Shown here: in pieces, positions 39,296-47,228 of the stretch | Numbering within the stretch: the stretch's first letter is position 1 | Layout: each line of letters opens with the position of its first letter | Origin: Enterovibrio norvegicus DSM 15893 | GTDB lineage: Bacteria; Pseudomonadota; Gammaproteobacteria; Enterobacterales; Vibrionaceae | DNA: 49,889 nt | NCBI RefSeq assembly: GCF_900115495.1 | Contig: NZ_FOWR01000038.1 | Span: forward strand, 1-49,889 | Reading direction: 5' to 3' | Made by a program: the position numbers and the translations under genes | Notes under the pieces: model-generated | What the model saw: only the letters and a program-made list of their open reading frames with translations | Databases searched by the model: none | Told to the model about the DNA's origin: nothing

Positions 39296-40648
39296 ATGAA
39301 AAACTTGATGACTTTAATTGTTCTATTATCTGGTACCGCTTTGTATGGTTGTGGTAGCGACAACAATAATTCACACAATCAATCTTCACTAAGAATAATT
39401 CATGCAGGATCTGATGCGCCAAAAGTTAATATATTGGCAAACAATACTTCAATAACTGAAGGATTAGACTACGGCGAAAGTAGTGGATTCAAGAAAGTAT
39501 CTGCACAAAACTACAGTGTGGATGTTAATGCTCAACTTCCAAATAACACCACACCGACAGTATTAACAGAAAATTATGATTTAAAAGCTGAACGTAACTA
39601 TTCAGCCATCGCTATCGGAAGCATCGCCGATAATTCTTTAGAAGTGTTAGTCGTTGAGAATGCTGACTCTCCAATCGCTGAGGGTTATATTCGACTGCAA
39701 GCTGTACATGGTTCGCCCGCAGCCCCAACAGTTGATGTTTATATAACAACGCCGGCAGAAGATCTCACCACGACAACCCCTACATTAACGTTGAATTACC
39801 GACAGTTTAGTGATCAACTCACCGTTCCAGCTGGCGATTATCAAATTCGCATTACACCCGCCGGCACTCAGAATGTCGTCTTTGACAGTGGTACATTATC
39901 ATTAACATCCGGTAGCGACCTTCTTGTTACTGCTGCCCCCAATGTCTATGGCGGTAACTCCACCTCTCCCGTTGTCTTGCTAACCGCCTCAGGTGAAAGT
40001 GCATCAGTACTTTTTGACCAAACAACAGGCGCTGATTTGCGTGCAGTGCACGCCGTCGCTGATGCACCTGCAGTGAATGTTCTGCTGAACAACAGCACAC
40101 CACCTGCAGTAAGCAACCTAACATATGAAAATGAGACGGCTTTTTTACCCGTGCCATCAGGACAACAGAACATCACTGTTAATGTGCCTTCACTCAGCAC
40201 AGATGTACTCAGCGATGTGCCCGTATCATTGGAACAAGGCAAATTCTACAATGCGGTGGTTCTAGGTTCCGTGGATGCTTCCGATGCGTTTGATATTGAA
40301 CTCCTGCCTTTCGAAGAAGATAGAAGAAAAGTGGCCACGGAAGCGAAAATAACGTTAGTTCATGGATCAGTATCTGCTGGAACAGTAGATGTCTATATTA
40401 CGCCGACAAACGACATATCAAACATTGATCCAAACATCAGTAATTTCACCTACAAGCAAACCGTAACAGGTGTTGGTTTTATGCCAGGCAATGCTGTTTT
40501 ATCAATTACACCTGCGGGTTCAAAAACAGTGGCCATTGGACCCGTCACACTTAATTTAGAAGGCGGCAAACTCTATGGTGCAGTCGCTCAGGATGCGAGT
40601 GGTGGTGGTGCACCTTTAGGAGTAAATGGTTTTGATGAGTTGAACTAA
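39296..40648 (+). CDS. DUF4397-repeat lipoprotein
   Basis: Putative outer-membrane or surface lipoprotein of 450 residues. The start at 39296 has an AAGGAGTAA ribosome site. A signal peptide ends in the lipobox LYGC (Cys at about residue 17), followed by an Asn/Ser-rich linker. Four DUF4397-type repeats are visible from their openings: LRIIHAGSDAPKVNIL, IRLQAVHGSPAAPTVDVYI, LRAVHAVADAPAVNVLL and ITLVHGSVSAGTVDVYI. Each continues into a YxxxS/FxxVPAGxY-like strand pair. DUF4397 is an extracellular beta-sandwich of unknown role, perhaps adhesive. It is isolated, with A+T-rich DNA upstream and its own terminator, and looks like an acquired gene. Confidence 0.85.
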   Translation: MKNLMTLIVLLSGTALYGCGSDNNNSHNQSSLRIIHAGSDAPKVNILANNTSITEGLDYGESSGFKKVSAQNYSVDVNAQLPNNTTPTVLTENYDLKAERNYSAIAIGSIADNSLEVLVVENADSPIAEGYIRLQAVHGSPAAPTVDVYITTPAEDLTTTTPTLTLNYRQFSDQLTVPAGDYQIRITPAGTQNVVFDSGTLSLTSGSDLLVTAAPNVYGGNSTSPVVLLTASGESASVLFDQTTGADLRAVHAVADAPAVNVLLNNSTPPAVSNLTYENETAFLPVPSGQQNITVNVPSLSTDVLSDVPVSLEQGKFYNAVVLGSVDASDAFDIELLPFEEDRRKVATEAKITLVHGSVSAGTVDVYITPTNDISNIDPNISNFTYKQTVTGVGFMPGNAVLSITPAGSKTVAIGPVTLNLEGGKLYGAVAQDASGGGAPLGVNGFDELN

Positions 40649-41206
40649 TGCTCAGTAAAAATATTTTCTACTCGCCGTTAAATTAATTTGACCAACATGC
40701 GCTGATAAACGTCAGCGCTTTTTCACATCATTTTTATAGGTTGTGTATTAATAACTTTTCTTTTCCAAAAAAGACACCAAACCCAAAATCTGATTATCGA
40801 AGTTTTCGACACCAACGTTTACCCCCATCAAAAACTTAATAAAGATTTATTATGGCGCCAGCGCTCAGCCTAAAGGGTATAACCTATTAGAATAGATTTT
40901 TCTTTAATTACCCAGTGATTACTGAAATAGAAAAGTGTTGAAATGACAACTAAATCACCCAGAGGGAAAAATTATTAGCCGATCTTTTTCCGCCGAGCAA
41001 AAAGCGTCGACACAGTAGACTGAAGCTTGAGGGTGCATTGAAGAAAATCAAGACGTCTTCTAAACAAGCAGATGCCATTCTTGGCCAGAGACAAGATGGG
41101 ATGAATTGAAAGCGCCTGGCATATAAATCGAAAGAAACCAAACACAATGCGTTAGCAACAAGCGAAGAGAGGTCAGTATTGAGGATGCACACTGAAAACA
41201 GCATCT
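40649..41206. other. Non-coding gap between the lipoprotein gene and umuC
   Basis: About 560 bases. The first 80 contain the terminator for the lipoprotein gene. The rest has no frame I can support. A stretch at 40,960-41,200 has short runs that look protein-like on the plus strand (for example KKRRHSRLKLEGALKKIKTSSKQADAIL) but no start and early stops. It could be the remnant of a decayed gene. Confidence 0.4.
40699..40723 (+). terminator. Intrinsic terminator after the DUF4397 lipoprotein
   Basis: Arms GCGCTGA / TCAGCGC around TAAACG, followed by TTTTT. Confidence 0.85.
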
Positions 41207-42484
41207 TCAACACCTCACCACCGGCACATCATCCCACCGCGTGGTGTACTGAGGTGACAAGAATTCGCGTCGCATGCCCCACTTCGGATCGATCCCCTGC
41301 GCGGCCATAAACACCGCGCCGGTACCATAACGCTGATTTAGCCCATCGAATGCCTGCATCAGCGCTGGATTACCAGGTTGAGAGTTAAACAAATCTGGCT
41401 GTACGTGTTTTGCATTCACCAAATCCAGTAACCCGACGCCAACTTTATAATACCGCACCCCTTCTTGAAATAGCTTGGGTACCATTGACGCTACTGCCGA
41501 CGTAATCACCGCCGTGTCATCTGCCGGAAACGCAAAGTGCACCATCTGCTTAAAGCTCTTTGGCCTTTCATCAAACGGTGAGTTACCCGCAAACACCATC
41601 AACACCGAACACAGTGACCCTTGTGCGCGCAACTTCGCCGCCGCAATGCCCGCGTGTTTACACAATGCCTGGCGTAGCGATTCTTCATCCTGAATTCGCT
41701 CACCCATCGATCGCGTTGAGAAGATCTGCTTCTTGTCCGCGCGGGCCACGTCCCACCCTTTGCACACCTCGCCATTTAGCTCCCTGACGGTGCGTTCCAT
41801 TTCAACGTTGAATTCCTTACGCGCAAGACCCGTAGGCATCTTGGATAACTGCAGCGCCGTGTTCACCCCCTGAAACTTCAACCGTGCAGCAATCTTTCGG
41901 CCAACGCCCCAGACATCCCCAGCTTCCATGTGCGAAAGCGCCTCAATACGCGCTGTTTCTGAATCCAACACACAGACACCCTTGTATCCTGCTATCTTCT
42001 TCGCCGCATGGTTTGCCGCCTTCGCTAAGGTTAATGTTTGGCCCATACCTACGCCTACAGCTAATCGGCACTCTTTCCATACCGCTTGGCGCAATGCTTG
42101 TCCCTGCTTTTGCAAATCAGGTACCGCACTGCAACGATGAAATGACAGGAACGATTCATCGATGGAATACACATGCTGCTCGGGTGCAAAGCGCCCTATC
42201 ACCTGCATCATGCGTTCTGACAAATCGCCATAAAGCTCATAGTTTGATGAACAGACGATCACCCCTGCCGCCTCACAACGCGCGCGGACTTGAAAGTAAG
42301 GTTTGAACTTCTCGATACCCGCCTCTTTTGCTTGGCGGTTCGCTGCAACGACACAGCCATCGTTATTAGAAAGCACGATGACCGGTTTGCCCCGCCAATC
42401 AGGCCTAAACACCTGTTCAGCACTGCAGTAAAAGGAATTAGCATCGACTAACGCGAACACAGAAGCGGACTCTGACGGTGACAA
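41207..42484 (-). CDS. umuC: DNA polymerase V catalytic subunit UmuC (Y family)
   Basis: Error-prone translesion polymerase. The 425 residues carry the Y-family landmarks VFALVDANSFYCSAEQVFRP (first metal Asp), VVLSNNDGCVVA-type finger segment (here VIVLSNNDGCVVA) and the YSIDESFLSF motif with the catalytic Asp-Glu. The thumb HhH region (MEAGDVWGVGRKIAARLKFQGV) and the C-terminal little-finger domain (LCSVLMVFAGNSPFDE) follow. The start at 42484 (MSPSESAS) overlaps the end of umuD by 37 bases, so the two form one operon under the LexA box at 42862. Confidence 0.95.
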   Translation of the reverse strand: MSPSESASVFALVDANSFYCSAEQVFRPDWRGKPVIVLSNNDGCVVAANRQAKEAGIEKFKPYFQVRARCEAAGVIVCSSNYELYGDLSERMMQVIGRFAPEQHVYSIDESFLSFHRCSAVPDLQKQGQALRQAVWKECRLAVGVGMGQTLTLAKAANHAAKKIAGYKGVCVLDSETARIEALSHMEAGDVWGVGRKIAARLKFQGVNTALQLSKMPTGLARKEFNVEMERTVRELNGEVCKGWDVARADKKQIFSTRSMGERIQDEESLRQALCKHAGIAAAKLRAQGSLCSVLMVFAGNSPFDERPKSFKQMVHFAFPADDTAVITSAVASMVPKLFQEGVRYYKVGVGLLDLVNAKHVQPDLFNSQPGNPALMQAFDGLNQRYGTGAVFMAAQGIDPKWGMRREFLSPQYTTRWDDVPVVRC

Positions 42485-42855
42485 CGAATTGAGCGGATCA
42501 CAACCCCTTCTATCGTGAAGATGTCATGTTTGGTGATAGCGACAGAGGAATACTTGTCATTGGCTGAAAGCAGAAGTCGACGCGGGACATCAAGAAGCTT
42601 ACAGATAAACTCCCCGTTTAAGTTCGCCACAATCACATCGCCGTCTCTGGCGGTAACGTGACGATCAACAACCAAGATATCGCCGTCGAAAATCCCCACA
42701 CCTTGCATAGACTCACCCGACGCTTTACCAATGAAGGTCGCGCTTGGATGCTCGACGAGCAGTTCATCCAGGCTTAGAGGAAGTTGGCGGTAATCGCTGG
42801 CTGGAGATTCAAAGCCAGTGATACCGGCACTGGCAAACATAGGGATAATGTTCAT
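42448..42855 (-). CDS. umuD: UmuD, DNA polymerase V accessory / self-cleaving SOS protein
   Basis: LexA-like protein that self-cleaves on RecA filaments to give UmuD', the active partner of UmuC. The cleavage site Ala10-Gly11 (MFASAGITG), the nucleophile Ser49 (GKASGESM) and the general base Lys86 (GEFICKLLD) are all present. The Ser-Lys spacing of 37 equals that of E. coli UmuD (60 and 97). The N-terminal arm before the cleavage site is about 13 residues shorter than in E. coli. At 135 residues it is near the usual 139. Confidence 0.95.
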   Translation of the reverse strand: MNIIPMFASAGITGFESPASDYRQLPLSLDELLVEHPSATFIGKASGESMQGVGIFDGDILVVDRHVTARDGDVIVANLNGEFICKLLDVPRRLLLSANDKYSSVAITKHDIFTIEGVVIRSIRCHRQSPLLCSR

Positions 42856-42861
42856 ATTTTA

Positions 42862-42881
42862 TACTGTTCATTTATACAGTA
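42862..42881. promoter_or_regulatory. LexA (SOS) box of umuDC
   Basis: TACTGTTCATTTATACAGTA has the full CTGT-N8-ACAG core and TA flanks of the enteric consensus. It lies six bases upstream of the umuD start codon, so LexA binding would block both the promoter and the ribosome-binding region. Confidence 0.93.
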
Positions 42882-43047
42882 TTTATTCTAGAGTTTTTCG
42901 TCTCATAAGCAAGATCTAGGTTTTCTGACAGCGGGGAATTTGAGCAAGCGTTTAATCCAAGTCACGGCGCGGACTGCCTCCTTTGATGTACGTCCTTTGC
43001 TCACGTAAGCTGTCCTACATGAATGATAATTCAAACTTGAACACCAA

Positions 43048-43560
43048 ATGAATGACAAGCCAATAGACATAAAGTGCCCTGATTGTGGTGAGCTAGCTAA
43101 ATTCGAAGAGCCGTTTAAGTTTTTATCGAGCCGTAAGATTCACCCTGATGAGACAAGACCGATTCATAGATGGGGTAGCTGGCGGGTTCTCGAAAGGTTT
43201 CCTTCTAAGATAAGCTGGAAGCCTCCATCAAGCTCCAGACAGTTTCTAAGAAGTGGCGGTGACTCAGGTGATGCCGGTTACCCACTGCTTACTAATGGTT
43301 TAGTTCTATGTTCTCATTGCCACTCAAATAGAAAGCATAAGTTGAACTGGCCAATTGATGCATATTGGCAATGGGAAATCCGAGGTAAATTGCTGTGGGC
43401 ATGGGACAAAGAGCACGCAGAGGCTATTCTGAATTACATCAAGCAAACATCTCGACCAACGCGTCACTCTTATTGCCTTAGATACATCCCCTCACATTTT
43501 CTTTCAGCCAAAGTGAGGGAATTGGTCGTTCAAAGAATTGAGCGAAGTTTTAATGGTTAA
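43048..43560 (+). CDS. Hypothetical protein with split zinc-ribbon cysteines
   Basis: A 170-residue protein of unknown function. It has one Cys pair near the N-terminus (IKCPDCGEL, about residues 9-12) and a second, CSHCHSN, near residue 92, consistent with a zinc ribbon whose halves are 80 residues apart. The first half is rich in Arg, Trp and Pro (RPIHRWGSWRVLERFPSKISWKPPSSS); the second half is helical (AYWQWEIRGKLLWAWDKEHAEAILNYIKQ). The CxxCH spacing recalls HNH-nuclease zinc knuckles, but I see no clear HNH core. The ATG at 43048 has no good ribosome site. It is the first gene of the A+T-rich accessory run and is followed by repeat copy A. Confidence 0.65.
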   Translation: MNDKPIDIKCPDCGELAKFEEPFKFLSSRKIHPDETRPIHRWGSWRVLERFPSKISWKPPSSSRQFLRSGGDSGDAGYPLLTNGLVLCSHCHSNRKHKLNWPIDAYWQWEIRGKLLWAWDKEHAEAILNYIKQTSRPTRHSYCLRYIPSHFLSAKVRELVVQRIERSFNG

Positions 43561-43566
43561 TGCAAA

Positions 43567-43742
43567 AGCCACCGATCCTCTCACTCTGCAATCATCTAAT
43601 TCAATTGAACAAAACCCACACTTGCACCTCAACTTCGATCTAAATCATGCCCCCATTATGCACCATGTGTTATATTATCGCCGTAAAATTTAGACAGTGA
43701 TGGCGTGTTGCTTGCCGAGAAGCGAAGGGCGGTAGCGTTGAA
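43567..43742 (+). repeat. Island repeat, copy A
   Basis: First of three diverged copies of a roughly 175-base sequence. Shared blocks include CATCTAATTCAATTGAACAAAA near the start, a TTATGCAC middle block, and the 3' block TTAGACAGTGATGGCGTGTT followed by GCCGAGAAGCGAAGGGCGGTAGC. In the 3' block one frame reads LDSDGVLLAEKRRAVAL. This copy has a one-base deletion relative to B (GCCCCC against GCCTCCCC). It lies 120 bases before the HEPN-domain gene. Confidence 0.85.
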
Positions 43743-43861
43743 TCAATATCTAACCGGACGATCGGTGTAGCTATATTTTATTTAGATATAAAATGTCATG
43801 TACGAACCGGAAAATTTTTCATCCAATACACTGTTATGTGTTTTTGTAGGATTTATACAGA

Positions 43862-44587
43862 TTGAATAGTATCGATGAATTTAAGAAGTTCCTTGCAGAG
43901 AATATCCATAATTTTGAGGGTTCAGGGAAAGAAAACCCTTTTAGTGTGAAAACTGAATTCCAAGTAACGCCCAGAGAATACCTAAGGTTTGCTGAAGATG
44001 AGTTGAGTCGAAATACTCCTGTAAGTTTGATCAACTGTGTTTCACATCTAAAACGAGCACTTGATTGCCAGCTCGATACATTTTTTGAAGTCTATAACCT
44101 CCGAACTTTATTTAAGAAACGCAACATAAAGATAGAGAAAAAACTGCAGTTTATAGGTGCTATAGGTTTTTTTAATTCCCGCTATTTAGTACGACTAAAC
44201 AATGTTCGAAATAAAGTGGAGCACCACTATTCAATCCCAGACTTTGAGGATATAGAGGTTTATTTCGATCTAATTACCGCTATTGTACAACTACTTGAGT
44301 TAGGTACATTCGATGCGGCTGGGTGCGACTTCGATTGCTATGAGGTCGAGTCTGGAGTAGCAGACTTAAAAATACAGTATGTACGCGAGACAACAGAAAT
44401 CAAAATCATTGGAAATGAACTTTCCTCAAGCAAGTTTCAGTTTGTAGTCAAAGCAGCCGACAATATTGATGACTTTGCCTTTTGCTTTAGAGTCCTTCGC
44501 CAGCTGAACCTATTGTGGGACAAGCAATGTGAAGACTATGAGTACACTTTACGAGAACTTGGACTTAATGCAAAAAGCGCAGCGTAA
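43862..44587 (+). CDS. HEPN-domain protein
   Basis: A 241-residue cytoplasmic protein beginning at a TTG (43862) with a TAGGA site ten bases upstream; no in-frame ATG lies nearby. Helical N-terminal two-thirds contain NNVRNKVEHHY, in which Arg116-x4-His121 fits the R-x(4-6)-H signature of HEPN RNases. The preceding helices (SLINCVSHLKRALDCQLDTFF) fit the HEPN bundle. The C-terminal third is beta-rich (GVADLKIQYVRETTEIKIIGNE) and may be a regulatory or binding domain. HEPN proteins act as RNases in toxin-antitoxin and abortive-infection systems. The downstream 92-residue gene could be its partner. Nuclease activity is inferred. Confidence 0.65.
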   Translation: MNSIDEFKKFLAENIHNFEGSGKENPFSVKTEFQVTPREYLRFAEDELSRNTPVSLINCVSHLKRALDCQLDTFFEVYNLRTLFKKRNIKIEKKLQFIGAIGFFNSRYLVRLNNVRNKVEHHYSIPDFEDIEVYFDLITAIVQLLELGTFDAAGCDFDCYEVESGVADLKIQYVRETTEIKIIGNELSSSKFQFVVKAADNIDDFAFCFRVLRQLNLLWDKQCEDYEYTLRELGLNAKSAA

Positions 44588-44621
44588 GCTCAATTGAGAA
44601 GCTTTATAAGAGAGGAACTAA

Positions 44622-44900
44622 ATGAAATATAAGTTAACATTACGCGAGATTACTGAATCGGATATCAATGTTGAATGTCCCTTCCCGCCTGATAATGAAT
44701 TCTTCCAAGAGTATGTTGCCGCTCTTGCTCAGGACCTAGAAAAAGTCGACGTTATTGCTAGTGCGACGCCTGTTGGTGCAGCCATCATCATCGAAGTACA
44801 AAATGATATGTCAGCTCACGACTTCCGCCAAAAAACAAAACCTGTTATACAAATCCACTGGGATAAATTGAGAGTGACGGATCTTACTTTAGCTGGCTGA
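44622..44900 (+). CDS. Small hypothetical protein following the HEPN gene
   Basis: A 92-residue acidic protein with a GAGAGGA ribosome site, 34 bases after the HEPN gene. It has no signal peptide or membrane segment. It reads as one alpha/beta domain (residues 20-60, FPPDNEFFQEYVAALAQDLEKVDVIASATPVGAAIIIEVQ). I do not recognise the family. Position and size fit an antitoxin or accessory partner of the HEPN protein, but the sequence alone does not show it. Confidence 0.55.
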   Translation: MKYKLTLREITESDINVECPFPPDNEFFQEYVAALAQDLEKVDVIASATPVGAAIIIEVQNDMSAHDFRQKTKPVIQIHWDKLRVTDLTLAG

Positions 44901-44913
44901 CTTAAACCGGGCT

Positions 44914-45094
44914 GCCACACACACAACCCTCTCACCATACAACCATCTAATTCCCTTGAACAAAACCTCACCACTTGCACCTCAAATGCGAAGTAAACCA
45001 TGCCTCCCCTTATGCACTCTGTGGTACATTTACACCGGATAATTTAGACAGTTATGGCGTGTTGTATGCCGATAAGCGAAGGGTGGTAGCTTTA
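44914..45094 (+). repeat. Island repeat, copy B
   Basis: Second copy. Its 3' block TTAGACAGTTATGGCGTGTT / GCCGATAAGCGAAGGGTGGTAGC aligns with copies A and C. Its frame stays open as NHASPYALCGTFTPDNLDSYG..YADKRRVVAL and continues into the next gene, which is why an ORF finder extends that gene upstream to 44975. Confidence 0.85.
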
Positions 45095-45169
45095 CCTAAC
45101 TGGGCAATTACTCAGGTTTGGCTAGTAAACACCCGTTATTTGAACGTTATAGCAGCGAGGAGTATCAAC

Positions 45170-45550
45170 TTGGGAACTAAGTTTGGCATTGGGGTTTTGT
45201 GTTTTATTTTAGGTGTTGCAGGATACCCTGTTTGGTATCGGATCTACTTGAAGGTAACAATTGAAATGACCGAGGAGCAATATCAAAACTACAACGGCAT
45301 TTCAGATTTTGGTTATTGTCTTCCCACAACAATCTCAGAAACAACTTCACATATGGAAAGCTGTGATAAATTCTTTTTAGGGTATTTACCAGACAAAACT
45401 AAAGATTACCAACCTGGCGGGTACAATCCATTAGGAAAACTATCACTTGACCAAGTTGCAAATACATATAGAGATGTTCAATCAGTTAGAAGTGAATATA
45501 ACTTGAAGTCATATCCTCCGTTAGAACAGTTGTCACATGGATTGCTATAA
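45170..45550 (+). CDS. Small membrane-anchored hypothetical protein
   Basis: A 126-residue protein. I chose the TTG at 45170, which has an AGGAG ribosome site (45158-45162) seven bases upstream, rather than the frame's earlier start inside repeat copy B. The N-terminus LGTKFGIGVLCFILGVAGYPVWYRIYLKVTIEM carries one transmembrane helix (about residues 5-24). The rest is soluble, with two Cys (FGYCLPTT, MESCDKFF) that could pair if it faces the periplasm, and a Tyr/Pro-rich end. No family recognised. It is alone between repeat copies B and C. Confidence 0.55.
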   Translation: MGTKFGIGVLCFILGVAGYPVWYRIYLKVTIEMTEEQYQNYNGISDFGYCLPTTISETTSHMESCDKFFLGYLPDKTKDYQPGGYNPLGKLSLDQVANTYRDVQSVRSEYNLKSYPPLEQLSHGLL

Positions 45551-45608
45551 CACGTATGAGCCCTTCTCCGACCAAGGGGAAATAGTAATCTTCTGGCTGC
45601 CATGTGCA

Positions 45609-45782
45609 GCCAACCTTCTAACCACGCAAGCACCTAATTAAATTGAACAAATTCCCACAAATCACACCACAACTGCGAACTAAATCATGACTACCCTTAT
45701 GTACTCTGTCGTACATTCACGCTAGAAAAATTAGACAATGATGGCGTATTGCATGCCGAGAAGCTGAGGGCGGTAGCATTGA
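45609..45782 (+). repeat. Island repeat, copy C
   Basis: Third copy, with blocks CACCTAATTAAATTGAACAA, CCCTTATGTACTCTGTCGTA and TTAGACAATGATGGCGTATT / GCCGAGAAGCTGAGGGCGGTAGC. Its conserved frame reads NHDYPYVLCRTFTLEKLDND and then GVLHAEKLRAVALK before a stop. It ends 46 bases before the Shedu-like gene. Confidence 0.85.
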
Positions 45783-45827
45783 AATAAACGTGAAATTTTC
45801 ACGCTGTTGACTGTAATGGAATTTTGG

Positions 45828-46501
45828 ATGATAAAAATAAGACCAGCAAGCATAGATTCTATTTTTGAAAACTGGCCTAAGCATTGGCCGAATAAAAAAA
45901 CTATGTATCGCAACATGGTGTTACGAAAGAACAATACTTTGAATTTGAATCTTTAGTAAATAACAAGGCAAGTGAAACTGAAGTTGAAAAGTTTTTTTCC
46001 AGCAATCCTGAAGTATTAGCTTTAACTGCTTTTCTTTTTTCCACAGGCCACCACGCGACTTGGATATACCCTAAATTAGTTTTGCGCCCTTCTGCGGGGG
46101 ATGCAAAAGGCGGAATGATTCCAGATTATGTCATTTCTGGCGCAAATAGTGATGGTTTGCAGTGGTTTATACTCGAGTTAAAAGGTCCTCGGCAAAAAGC
46201 TTTTGTTCATAAAGGTAAAAGAGTCTATCTTTCCGCAGATTCTAACAAGGGGATCTGCCAATTAATTAGCTACATTGATAATGCATCTAAATCCCAAGCA
46301 TATCTGCGTGATGAGTTAGGCCTTAATGGTTTTCGTGAGCCTAGGGGCATTATCCTGATAGGGACGGAAGAAGAGTCAGATTTAGAAATGATTAGAGAAT
46401 TTAAAGCTGCTTGGAATCGGATGCATCCAAATGTTCAAGTAATATCCTATTCTCGACTATTGAGGAAGCTTAAAGAAAAAGTGTTTACAAACCGTGACTA
46501 A
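45828..46501 (+). pseudogene. Shedu-like (DUF4263) PD-(D/E)xK nuclease, frameshifted at an A7 run
   Basis: The main frame (open from 45896 to the stop at 46501) encodes a Shedu/SduA-type C-terminal nuclease. Visible are the EKFFSSNPEVLAL pre-domain and the catalytic signature IPDYVISGANSDGLQWFILELKGP, that is Asp, then Glu-x-Lys. QLISYIDN and GIILIGTEEE follow. That frame has no start codon before a TTG at 46082, inside the conserved region. A good ATG at 45828 opens a different frame (MIKIRPASIDSIFENWPKHWPNKK), which reaches seven A residues at 45894-45900. One additional A there would join the two into a continuous 224-residue protein. The gene is therefore either broken, expressed by slippage at the A run, or affected by a sequencing error. 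Shedu proteins are anti-phage defence nucleases. Confidence 0.65.
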
Positions 46502-46618
46502 CAAAGGTTTGGATGATGAAAAGAACAAGTACGCGATTTAACTCAGCTTAAGTATTAGTTGTAAAAGCAGGAGCTTTGGGTGTAGTACTTTTTCCCATAA
46601 AATGACGTTGGAGGTTTG

Positions 46619-47095
46619 GTGGAAATCGCAGAGTTAGTCCTTAAATATTTTGATGTGTTAGTTTGGCCACTGGTTACTTTAGTTGTACTTTTTCACTTCA
46701 AGCAAGAATTTCAAGAACTATTTAAGAAAGTACTTAAGTCACATGAACTTGAAATAGATGTTTTAGGACAACGCGTAAAATTGAAAGCACTAGAGAAACT
46801 AGCCAATGAGGCGGCTATATCTCATAAGATTGAGGATGCCGGCGAGACGCAACATGAAAACGATTTTCTAGCATTAAATTTTGCTCGTATTGTTTCTCAA
46901 CTTTCGACTAAAGAAGTCATGTTTATGAGGCATGTAGCTCGGGCTATGGGTGACGAGGGCTATGTGGGGTGTACATCAGAGCGCCTAGTGCTTGAAAAAT
47001 TCGAAGACTTATCCTTACTACAAAGAAATAACAAAGGATTCTATATCCCTACAGAACAAGGCAAGAAGCTTTTATACACGATAAAAAACCTCTAA
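46619..47095 (+). CDS. Membrane-anchored hypothetical protein with cytosolic C-terminal domain
   Basis: A 158-residue protein starting at a GTG (46619) with GGAGG four bases upstream; a TTG one codon earlier is too close to that site. One N-terminal membrane helix (about residues 11-28, VLVWPLVTLVVLFHF) is followed by a charged, helical linker (FKQEFQELFKKVLKSHELEIDVLGQRVKLKALEKL) that may form a coiled coil. The C-terminal 75 residues (FARIVSQLSTKEVMFMRHVARAMGDEG to the end) read like a winged helix ending in PTEQGKKLLYTIKNL. No family recognised. It precedes the repeat protein and the EndoU-like protein on the same strand and may belong with them. Confidence 0.6.
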   Translation: MEIAELVLKYFDVLVWPLVTLVVLFHFKQEFQELFKKVLKSHELEIDVLGQRVKLKALEKLANEAAISHKIEDAGETQHENDFLALNFARIVSQLSTKEVMFMRHVARAMGDEGYVGCTSERLVLEKFEDLSLLQRNNKGFYIPTEQGKKLLYTIKNL

Positions 47096-47228
47096 CCACT
47101 CATTTAAGCTGATTAGTCACGCTTGTTTTTTGGCACTAGAATTAATAGCTACCACGTTATTTTTTGAGTGGTGTAGTTGTGTAACCCAGACATCAATTGT
47201 GCGTATGCATTTAGAGGATTAGGCGTCT

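Noticed and set aside
40950-41213. 87-codon minus-strand ORF downstream of umuC
   Set aside because: Cys/Leu/Ser-rich composition without domain character or ribosome site; most likely chance.
44975-45169. Upstream extension of the 45170 gene to 44975
   Set aside because: The extension is the reading frame of repeat copy B. A proper AGGAG site exists only before the TTG at 45170, where the transmembrane segment begins.
43567-45782. Integron attC (VCR-type) sites
   Set aside because: The three repeats lack paired RYYYAAC/GTTRRRY core sites and do not resemble the VCR sequence; no integrase in the window.
45894-45901. Programmed -1 frameshift heptamer A AAA AAC in the Shedu-like gene
   Set aside because: The heptamer is in the wrong phase for a shift from the 45828 frame into the nuclease frame, so the classical mechanism does not fit.
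47095-47172. Inverted repeat ACCACTCA / TGAGTGGT around 62 bases
   Set aside because: Only eight bases per arm and overlapping a stop codon; could be chance and has no T tract.
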